From Chitinophaga sp. sic0106 (lineage in GTDB: Bacteria > Bacteroidota > Bacteroidia > Chitinophagales > Chitinophagaceae): 64,000 nucleotides of DNA. The stretch spans positions 408,662-472,661 of the forward strand of contig NZ_JAHUWJ010000004.1 of assembly GCF_019219075.1 (NCBI RefSeq). The letters run 5' to 3'. Each line of letters opens with the position of its first letter. Position 1 is the first letter of the stretch. Shown piece after piece: positions 18,339-25,892 of this stretch. The notes beneath the pieces are model-generated. The model saw only the letters and a list, made by a program, of their open reading frames with translations, ran no database searches and was not told the DNA's origin. Made by a program: the position numbers and the translations under genes.

Positions 18339-18899
18339 CTAATTCGCCACCAAAAATATCACAGTCGTCAGCGCAATCCCAATCGCAAACCCTCCTATCG
18401 CCAGTTTCACTTTCTGTTTATTTTGTGTTTTCAGTTTCTCCAAGGAGGCATCCAGCGAGGTCTGTACATTTTGCAGGTGCTTGTTTGCCGCAGCAAGGGA
18501 CTGATTCAGCCCTATCAGGTTTGCATCTGTTCTTTTGATGAAGACGTCAGTAGCTCCCTGCAAACCATCGAAGCTGCCTTTCAGCTGTGTGTAATAAAAA
18601 TCCTTACGCTTCAGCATAGAATCCTGCAACACCACCAGGCTGTCGTACGCTTCGATAATGCGTTGTGAGGCCAGGTTGCCTTTCAGCACCTTCTGATAAT
18701 TGTCGGAATACAATTTAAAAATCCGCTTATTGAGCAGGTAAGCAGTATCGTAGCCCAGCGTGAGTGTATCCCCGCGGGAAAGCAGGTAAGCCCGCAAGCT
18801 CAGGGAATCGGTAGCAGTTTGTACCTGCTGGGCACGTGTGAGCAATGGCATAGTGAGCAGCACAAAAAGTACTACCCGGTAAAGTCTGGCAGTTTTCAT
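18339..18899 (-). CDS. secreted or membrane coiled-coil protein with C-terminal transmembrane helix
   Basis: 186 residues from ATG 18899, one base after the previous stop. Residues 1-24 are a signal peptide or N-terminal anchor (VVLFVLLTMPLLTRA). The middle is helical with heptad-like spacing (about 45-155). Residues about 161-185 form a hydrophobic helix (KLAIGGFAIGIALTTVIFLVA) at the very C-terminus. If the first segment is cleaved, the protein would be periplasmic with a tail anchor. I recognise no family. It is paired with the upstream 129-residue membrane protein and lies at the downstream end of the injection-system locus; a role in anchoring or release is conjecture. Confidence 0.65.
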   Translation of the reverse strand: MKTARLYRVVLFVLLTMPLLTRAQQVQTATDSLSLRAYLLSRGDTLTLGYDTAYLLNKRIFKLYSDNYQKVLKGNLASQRIIEAYDSLVVLQDSMLKRKDFYYTQLKGSFDGLQGATDVFIKRTDANLIGLNQSLAAANKHLQNVQTSLDASLEKLKTQNKQKVKLAIGGFAIGIALTTVIFLVAN

Positions 18900-18900
18900 T

Positions 18901-19290
18901 TTACTTAGGGGTTTTAAACACTGATACTTCAATTACGGGGAGACTATCCTTTTTAATCTCATTCCGCAGGGAATCGATATGATCCTTGAGCCTTTTCTTT
19001 TCTGCTGCGGACCTGGTTTCTTCCAGCACCTTCTGCTGATCACTCAGCTCCACAAACTTCCGGATATTGGAGGCGTATTGTTTAAGAACATCCATATCCG
19101 CATTGATGGAATCCACGCGGTCCTGGGATTTTTTCAGTTCCGTAATAGCGGAATCGGCGCTTCTTTTGGCAGCTTTGATATCTTCCCGGGCGCCACGTAG
19201 GGCGGAATTACCAAAAACTGTCATTACAAAAGATATCACACATACGCCAAGTATGATGTACAGGATAATTTTCAGGGGTTTCTCTGTCAT
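18901..19290 (-). CDS. single-pass membrane protein with coiled coil
   Basis: 129 residues from ATG 19290. Residues about 7-27 are one transmembrane helix (LKIILYIILGVCVISFVMTVF); residues 35-110 are a charged Lys/Glu/Asp-rich coiled coil; a short beta-like tail (LPVIEVSVF) ends it. Topology is probably N-in with the coiled coil in the periplasm. It is separated from the toxin-like gene by 171 bases that hold a hairpin (19423-19452) and a near-consensus -7 element TAACCTTG at 19318-19325 on the minus strand, so it may start its own two-gene unit. Family unknown. Confidence 0.65.
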   Translation of the reverse strand: MTEKPLKIILYIILGVCVISFVMTVFGNSALRGAREDIKAAKRSADSAITELKKSQDRVDSINADMDVLKQYASNIRKFVELSDQQKVLEETRSAAEKKRLKDHIDSLRNEIKKDSLPVIEVSVFKTPK

Positions 19291-19422
19291 AATTCGGGGG
19301 TTTATAATATTGGTTATCAAGGTTAATAAGGGTCAAAAAATCAGTCGGCTATACTCCGGGGCTATGCTAAAGTGGCAAGTATTTTCGCGCTATAAAGTTA
19401 ACTATTACGGCGATATTTTTTC

Positions 19423-19452
19423 ATTGAACCCGGAAATAAATCCGGATTCAAT
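19423..19452 (-). terminator. hairpin after the eCIS effector gene
   Basis: ATTGAACCCGGA and TCCGGATTCAAT pair at 11 of 12 positions around a six-base loop, 10 bases past the stop of the DUF4157 gene. There is no T run on the minus strand, so it may stabilise or process the message rather than terminate it. Confidence 0.45.
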
Positions 19453-19461
19453 GCCCTCTTG

Positions 19462-22400
19462 CTATTTAGCTTTATTCTCTATGATCTTTTTTATTCGCTT
19501 ACTTACAGACTCATCTGGATCAAAATCCGGAATCAGCTCCCTTTCCCGGATCTCTATATGAACCTTGGGGACATCTGGGTCACTCAGCAATGACTTTAAA
19601 CGCGGAATAGCATCTGCCTCCAGCTCAGCATACTTTCCTTGTTTCATCATATCATAAATCACCTGCTGTTTATCAGACAGTTCACTGTTCATGGATTTAA
19701 ATTCCAACACTTTCAACAGATCGTTTTCGAGTAACACTGCATCCGCTTTGGCAGTTACGTTTCCAAATGTAAAGGACACCTCTACAAATATTTCTCCTTT
19801 CGGATGCACACGCCGCACCTGCGCAATCATTGTTCTGCCCCATGTAGCACCAATTATGTTATTGCGAATAGACACGGCTACATCTTTTGCTCCCCACACG
19901 GCATCCCTGAATAAGGTCCAGCGAGACAGATTAATATTTCCCTTCTCATCAAGGAAAAATTTTTCCGCAAGTTCATCTGCCTTACTAAAATCTTCTCCCA
20001 CCACCTGGGTATAAGCTAAGGTACCTGGTCCATCAGGATCATTCACTGTTCGCTTTTTACCACTTGCGACAGGTGTACCAGGTGGTTTTGGTTTCCTGGC
20101 ATATGCAGGATCTACCAATATTTTCTCCCCTTTGGTATCTATGCTGGTCGATTCTCCCCATATCCTGGAGGTGATCGCTTCAAAGCCATTTACAGGATCT
20201 TCCGCTGCTTTATTAAGATCCGCTATATATTTATTGGCGTTTTCTATTGCGGCTCTGGCTTCTTCATAAGTAAGATCTCCAGACTTCCTTACGCCATGCA
20301 GCACCCGATGTATGCGCTTCAGCGTTGTATCCCCACCTTCAGCAGAGAGTTTCATCAGCTCCATAAATTCCTTACCGTCTATATTAGCACGTTTTAGAAT
20401 TTCATACATGGTCCGCAGGAAATTTTCGCTCACATAAGTCCTGGAGAAAGTAGCCAGTTCCTTAAAACTAAAAATATCCATCAGGAATTCGGCGATCTCC
20501 AGGCCTATATATTTTTTTATACCATCGTCTGTTTTTCTACGATTTACAAATCTGCTGATCTGATCTATAAACGCAGCTGCAACACGGAATTCATCCTCGT
20601 CCTGGCTAGCCAAAGCATCCAGCAGCGTAGCAAAATGCCTGGTCGGCTGTTTCCTCTCCAGCATCACCACATTCCACAACTGACCCAATAATTGCGTATC
20701 GCTATAATTAGGAGTTGCCGCTGCCCGTTCAATAATTTTTCGAAGTTGAGTCCCCGATACTCCGGCCTCCTGAATTTCTACTATATTGGCCATGTAACTC
20801 TGGTATTTTTCCGGAAAATCGTCTAATGGCGCATTGATGTCTTTGACCGCTTCTTTGAAATTCTCCTGCATTTTCTTTATTGCCTTTTCCAGATCATCGC
20901 CTGAGCCTCTATGCCTGTATATATATTCACCTGCTTTTGCTATCTCTTCCCTGGACTTACCATCCAGAATTTTTGCAATATCATTCACCTGCGAAACAGT
21001 AGCTTCCGGCGGGAAGCATGGCGAGGCACATTTTTTCATAGCCCTCGCTGCCGTGGGGTGTGCTATCAGTGCCTTTCGAAATTCCGTCTCATTGATAATT
21101 CGGATAATAGTCCCCTCGTCTGTCATGGTACCTATTCTGAGTAAATCATCCCATACTGCAGCAGGTATTGGCAGCTGCTCCATATGTATCTTATACAATA
21201 ATTGCATGTATGGCTGGGTAGACATAAAACTATCCAGTGAGCGGCCAAAAGCCGAGATAGCCGCCTTGTTTTGTAATAATTTCATCACACTGATAAATTC
21301 TTCCGGCGAATTTACATATGCTGCCATCACACCAAGTTGATTACTAATCCTACCTTGTGCTTTTTCCAGATCATTAAGCATACCAATCATATCGCGCTGC
21401 AACAATTCAATTAACACTGCACTTAGTTCTGGCCGTAATGTACCTTCATCAAGCGCAGCCACCAGCCTCGGCTCTGCCATACTCAATAACTGACGATTAA
21501 CTTTTTCAGGCGCTTCTTTTAGTATCTCCTTACCCAGTACCTCCGTTATAGTTTTACCTTTTTTCACCTGCACGCCAAATCCTGCTTCCGCCAAATGGGC
21601 GGTGAAAGTCGGGGCCTTATCTGCGCCGGTGAGCTTTTTCCAATTGCTGAATTCATGTAACAATCCGGCACCATCCTGCGTTTCCAGCAGCACCTGCTGC
21701 ACTCCCCTTTCCATAAACACAGCCTGTACCAACTCCGTATGTGCGTACAAGTTAGTCTGCTCCATCAGGCGAACTACTTCAGGCATTTCATTTAGCAGGT
21801 GCTTGCCCTGTGCCATGTAAAAGTGCACGGCCTGTAACGACAACTCTTTACCGCCCACCTCCGCAAGCCGCATAAAGGCATTAGTGAGCTTTTCATCTTT
21901 CATGGCTGTCAACATGAATGTCATAGCAACCGGATCTTCGCCAAATGGCAGCAACAAAGCCAGGTTTTTATCGTAAGTACCATCTGTTACCCTAGCTATT
22001 ACCTGTTCCAGTTGTTTGGCATCCTGGCCTGCTGTATGCGTACTCAGCTCCGCTGCTACCTTTTCCGCTACCATCGCTCCTTCTTTCAGTTTCTTCACTG
22101 TGGTTACAGCGGAATGGATATCCAGTCCCAGGCCGGCCAGCGACACTACAAACCAGAAGTAGGAAGGATTTTCCGTACCCAGCGCAGTAGCGGGGTCCAT
22201 AGAGGTGTTATGGGCATCCCGCTTAAATCGTGTATCCGTATACGTTTTATAGGCATCGTAACCACCCAGTGTGATACTGCCCGCCAGCGCCGCCCATCCT
22301 ACAGGACCGCTGGCCAGCGCCAGTAATCCCACACCTACCGACAACGCGGCCATGCCCATGGACTCCCAGAATTCAGTACTCTTATGCTTTTCCAGGTGTT

Positions 22401-24519
22401 CCTCTAATGCCAGCGCGGCACCGGAGTCCTTAGCAATGCCCAGGTTATTTTTAGTAGCCTCAATTACCGGCGGCAGTTCCCAAACTTTTTCCGGATTCAT
22501 CCGAAGCTCCTTCCAGGTATTCCGGATACTTTCCAGCACGCCGCCTTCACCTGCTTTACCTATAAAACCCTGTAGTTTTTCCTTGAGCGCGTCATTTGGC
22601 ATAATAGCCAACGACCCTGCATTATCCCGGATATTCAATTCAGGATAGGTGATAATAGGGAACTTCCGCGCTACCGCCATCAATTGCAGGTCCAGTGACT
22701 TTTCCCTGTCGTGATAAGCGGCCAGGTAGGCGTTATTTTCAGGGCGCTGTAGCCTGCTGGCGATTCTTTCTGCCGCCACTTCTTTATCTGCGCGACTGGT
22801 ATCCGTGCGTTCACCGTTGTTCGGCATATCGTACACGTCGGCTTGTGAGGCAATATACTGTTGCAGCGTATTTACACTTTCCGGTTTCCCGCCATGGCGC
22901 AGTGCCAGGCCTTTGGCCAGCAGCAGGTCAGACTCCGCGAATCCTTTTTGCAACGCTGCCACATTCATTTTAAAAGCTTCCAGGTTTGCCGGCTGATCGT
23001 ACTGCTGCGTTTCTACATTGGCGTTAATTTCATTCTGCGCCAGCCAGCTAAAAGCCAGTTGCACGGCACTATGGCGGAACCCTTTGATGAACTCGTCCTG
23101 CTGACGGTCAACCATATCTTTTGTTAATCCAAATGCCAGGTAGGCCGCATCCAGTTGTTCCTGAAGTTTTATAACTTCTAAACTCACCTCTGTATATATA
23201 GGCGTTGGTGCATACGGGTTAGCAGCAGCCCCAAAACTTAAAGCATCTCTGTCTTTCTTCTTTTCTCTTAAAGCCTTCCTGAGCCGGAATATTTCGGCTT
23301 CCCTGTTCATTGTTTCCAGGCTTCCTGTCAGCTGCTCCTGCCGTTCTTCTTCCTGCTGTTGCCGGGTAGTAGTCATAGGCTTTACCAGTCCCATAATTTT
23401 CTGATATTCTCCCCTGGGGATAGCCACCACCTTGAACCCCTGTGTTACTTCCTGTTTCGTTACTACACGCCACCAGGTCCAGTCCCAGCCGGAAGCAATC
23501 ATGGTATTCACCTGGTCTTCCGAAATGGGAAATATCTCCAGCAGTGCCTGTTTAAGCAGGTGTTCCTTTAGCAAGTCGCTGTTATTGCCGATCATGCTAT
23601 CATCTACCGGAACATGCACAGCTATGGCATTCGAGAGGTCTGGTGTTACCGGTTCGTCCACAAACTCTACGGTGGGTGCTGCTATTTTTCCGGGAGATGT
23701 TAAAGCTGCAGTTTCCTTGTCCTGCGGCATTTCCTCGTCCTCCTTCCGCTGCACTTGCAGTGGAGCGCCAGCCCCCTGTTGCACTACGTGGGTGAGCTCA
23801 TGGGCCAGCAGATGCTGTCCTGCGGCATCATTTGGTGCATATTTACCCTGGTTAAAATAAATATCGCTACCGGCGGTAAACGCCTGGGCCTTTACCGCAG
23901 TAGTCATATCCGCGGCATAGCCGCCATCATGGATACGGACGTTACTGAAGTCGGTATTAAACTGCTCCTGCATATAGCTATTCACTTCCGCTGGCATAGG
24001 ACTGCCGGCACCATTATAGCGCTTAATGTCCGCGGCTACCTCGTTGTGAGATTTACACGTATCTGTACCATCCTCTTTCCGTTGTAATTCCTCATCCTCA
24101 GCCATGCATGCACTGCATTTGCGTTGCAGGTCCACCATTTCTTCTTCATTTTCCTTGCGCTGCACCTGCTGCACTTCCGCTTCACATGCACTACACTTGC
24201 GTTGCAGGTCGATTGTTTCTTCCTCACTTTCCCTGCGCTGTATCTTTTTTTCCTCTTCTTCGCAGTGACTGCACTTGCACTGCACAGGGGTAGCGGTACC
24301 GGGTACACGCTGCGTTACAGTGCCGGTGGTAGCTTTGCGCATCACTTTATCTGCCATGGCATCGGCTTCCCTTTCGGCGGCATCCGCAGGCTGACTTACT
24401 TTTAATTTTGTCTGAACAGTTGGGAAAAAACCGTTTCCACCTCCTGTAAAAAAATTGCTGTTGGGTTTATTTTTTTGGGGAGATGTGGTGGTATCCCTGC
24501 CAATATGTTGCGTACTCAT
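19462..24519 (-). CDS. eCIS cargo/effector candidate: DUF4157 protein with C-terminal PD-(D/E)xK-like nuclease motif
   Basis: 1685 residues, no signal peptide. Residues 81-150 carry Cys-rich repeats (C81, C83, C86, C109, C112, C135, C138). Residues about 175-255 are the DUF4157 'eCIS core' domain, with HELTH at 240-244 and the conserved VRIH and YFNQGKYAP; this domain marks proteins linked to contractile injection systems. A hydrophobic Gly/Ala segment lies near residues 721-750. The long middle is helical. Residues about 1500-1685 form a separate domain with D1593 and E1606-x-K1608 (ADAVLLE...EFKS), matching the active-site layout of PD-(D/E)xK nucleases. It lies 25 bases after the ATPase gene, the usual cargo position. 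No immunity gene is evident. The nuclease call is motif-based. Confidence 0.8.
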   Translation of the reverse strand: MSTQHIGRDTTTSPQKNKPNSNFFTGGGNGFFPTVQTKLKVSQPADAAEREADAMADKVMRKATTGTVTQRVPGTATPVQCKCSHCEEEEKKIQRRESEEETIDLQRKCSACEAEVQQVQRKENEEEMVDLQRKCSACMAEDEELQRKEDGTDTCKSHNEVAADIKRYNGAGSPMPAEVNSYMQEQFNTDFSNVRIHDGGYAADMTTAVKAQAFTAGSDIYFNQGKYAPNDAAGQHLLAHELTHVVQQGAGAPLQVQRKEDEEMPQDKETAALTSPGKIAAPTVEFVDEPVTPDLSNAIAVHVPVDDSMIGNNSDLLKEHLLKQALLEIFPISEDQVNTMIASGWDWTWWRVVTKQEVTQGFKVVAIPRGEYQKIMGLVKPMTTTRQQQEEERQEQLTGSLETMNREAEIFRLRKALREKKKDRDALSFGAAANPYAPTPIYTEVSLEVIKLQEQLDAAYLAFGLTKDMVDRQQDEFIKGFRHSAVQLAFSWLAQNEINANVETQQYDQPANLEAFKMNVAALQKGFAESDLLLAKGLALRHGGKPESVNTLQQYIASQADVYDMPNNGERTDTSRADKEVAAERIASRLQRPENNAYLAAYHDREKSLDLQLMAVARKFPIITYPELNIRDNAGSLAIMPNDALKEKLQGFIGKAGEGGVLESIRNTWKELRMNPEKVWELPPVIEATKNNLGIAKDSGAALALEEHLEKHKSTEFWESMGMAALSVGVGLLALASGPVGWAALAGSITLGGYDAYKTYTDTRFKRDAHNTSMDPATALGTENPSYFWFVVSLAGLGLDIHSAVTTVKKLKEGAMVAEKVAAELSTHTAGQDAKQLEQVIARVTDGTYDKNLALLLPFGEDPVAMTFMLTAMKDEKLTNAFMRLAEVGGKELSLQAVHFYMAQGKHLLNEMPEVVRLMEQTNLYAHTELVQAVFMERGVQQVLLETQDGAGLLHEFSNWKKLTGADKAPTFTAHLAEAGFGVQVKKGKTITEVLGKEILKEAPEKVNRQLLSMAEPRLVAALDEGTLRPELSAVLIELLQRDMIGMLNDLEKAQGRISNQLGVMAAYVNSPEEFISVMKLLQNKAAISAFGRSLDSFMSTQPYMQLLYKIHMEQLPIPAAVWDDLLRIGTMTDEGTIIRIINETEFRKALIAHPTAARAMKKCASPCFPPEATVSQVNDIAKILDGKSREEIAKAGEYIYRHRGSGDDLEKAIKKMQENFKEAVKDINAPLDDFPEKYQSYMANIVEIQEAGVSGTQLRKIIERAAATPNYSDTQLLGQLWNVVMLERKQPTRHFATLLDALASQDEDEFRVAAAFIDQISRFVNRRKTDDGIKKYIGLEIAEFLMDIFSFKELATFSRTYVSENFLRTMYEILKRANIDGKEFMELMKLSAEGGDTTLKRIHRVLHGVRKSGDLTYEEARAAIENANKYIADLNKAAEDPVNGFEAITSRIWGESTSIDTKGEKILVDPAYARKPKPPGTPVASGKKRTVNDPDGPGTLAYTQVVGEDFSKADELAEKFFLDEKGNINLSRWTLFRDAVWGAKDVAVSIRNNIIGATWGRTMIAQVRRVHPKGEIFVEVSFTFGNVTAKADAVLLENDLLKVLEFKSMNSELSDKQQVIYDMMKQGKYAELEADAIPRLKSLLSDPDVPKVHIEIRERELIPDFDPDESVSKRIKKIIENKAK
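24069..24279 (-). repeat. 78-base coding repeat (Cys-x-x-Cys units) in the effector N-terminus
   Basis: Two full 26-residue units (residues 81-106 and 107-132) and a partial third (133-150) each start with a KCSxC core followed by acidic residues and QRK/QRR. Each unit offers one cysteine pair; together they could bind metal. Confidence 0.75.
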
Positions 24520-24544
24520 AACATCTTTTTGGGGTCAACGGGGA

Positions 24545-25870
24545 CTAACGTAATAATTTATCTTCCTTGCGGAGCTCGCGTTGTACACCGGCTATCAGCA
24601 ATTCCTGCGAAATAGCGGGTAAATGCCGGTGATAATATTGCAGCGCTGCATAATACACTACCTGGTTAATCGTAGCACCGGACACGGGGTATTTTGCGGC
24701 CAGCTGTAGCAGGTTCACGGTATCGTCTGTACGAATAGTGGCAGGCATCGCCTTTTGCCAGAGCAACACCCTTTCTTCTGCTTCAGGTAGCGGGAATTCA
24801 ATAATGGAATTGAATCGCCTGAGGAAGGCCGCGTCGATATTGGATTTATAGTTGGTAGCCAATACCACCAGCCCTGGAAAATCTTCAACCCGTTGCAGCA
24901 GGTAGCTCACTTCCTGGTTGGCATATTTATCGTTGGAGCTCTGCACACTGCTGCGTTTGCCGAAGAGGGAATCAGCTTCGTCAAAAAACAGTATCCAGTT
25001 GCGATGCATGGCTTTTGTAAATATCTTTTCAAGATTTTTCTCCGTTTCACCAATATACTTACTCACTACCTGACTGAGGTCGATCCGGTATACTTCCCGT
25101 TGCAGCTCTTTACCCAGCAGGGTGGCCGCAAGTGTTTTTCCTGTGCCGCTGCTGCCATAAAAGAGGGCGCGATAACCTGGCTTGGCTTTCCTTGCCAACA
25201 CCGGATCTTTGAGGGCACGCTCCTGGTAATGCAGCCAGGCGCGCACGTCGCTGATCTGCTCCAGGGTGGTATCGTTCAGCACGAGGTCGTCCCAGTGCTG
25301 GGATGTTTCCAGTCGCTTAGCCGGAAACTCAGGTCCAAAGGCCGGCGCATGTTGTTTACCTTCCAGCAGCTGTTCCACTATTTCTGGGGAGAAGATGAGA
25401 CGCCCGCTGCTTCGGGGCTCTCCTTCCTTCACTGTTTCCAGCCATAGTACGCCTTCTTTCCAGAACCAGTGGCTGGTGCTAAATAGAGAAGAATACGCCG
25501 CTCTTTCGGCAGCATCCTCTCCCGCCAGCAGGAACAGTGCTGTGTCACCTGTAGGCAGCATATACCTGGTGTTGGTACCTTTCACCCCGCCGAATGAAGC
25601 AAACTCCCCACCTTCGGGCAGGTATTGCTGAATGATCCGGTCAAAGCAGCCTGCCTGCAGGTGTGGTGTTAATGCACAAAGGAGCACGATCGTTTCTTCC
25701 GGCGTCAGCTGGCGGTCGCCGAATGCAGCATGCCTCCACTCCGGAATAGTTACTTCATAGTCCTCTCCATGAAAATAACGGGCAAAGGCGGCGGCCACAT
25801 ATTTTTCGAAATAGTTGAAATAGTCAACCAATGTAAGCGTACTATTTTTAACTGTCATTACCTGTTCCAT
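24545..25870 (-). CDS. AAA+ ATPase of the contractile injection system (Afp15/Pvc15-like)
   Basis: 441 residues from ATG 25870, which leaves 22 bases after the tape-measure stop; an ATG 12 bases on (25858) is also possible. Walker A GSSGTGKT lies at residues 239-246, Walker B ILFFDEAD at 293-300, and a sensor/arginine-finger region (LATNYKSNIDAAFLRRF) follows. The N-terminal 220 residues are specific to this family. In PVC and Afp this ATPase is needed for assembly or cargo loading. It is not a ClpV: it has a single AAA module. It lies directly upstream of the DUF4157 cargo gene. Confidence 0.9.
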   Translation of the reverse strand: MEQVMTVKNSTLTLVDYFNYFEKYVAAAFARYFHGEDYEVTIPEWRHAAFGDRQLTPEETIVLLCALTPHLQAGCFDRIIQQYLPEGGEFASFGGVKGTNTRYMLPTGDTALFLLAGEDAAERAAYSSLFSTSHWFWKEGVLWLETVKEGEPRSSGRLIFSPEIVEQLLEGKQHAPAFGPEFPAKRLETSQHWDDLVLNDTTLEQISDVRAWLHYQERALKDPVLARKAKPGYRALFYGSSGTGKTLAATLLGKELQREVYRIDLSQVVSKYIGETEKNLEKIFTKAMHRNWILFFDEADSLFGKRSSVQSSNDKYANQEVSYLLQRVEDFPGLVVLATNYKSNIDAAFLRRFNSIIEFPLPEAEERVLLWQKAMPATIRTDDTVNLLQLAAKYPVSGATINQVVYYAALQYYHRHLPAISQELLIAGVQRELRKEDKLLR

Positions 25871-25892
25871 ATAATAATATTGACGAACGGCC

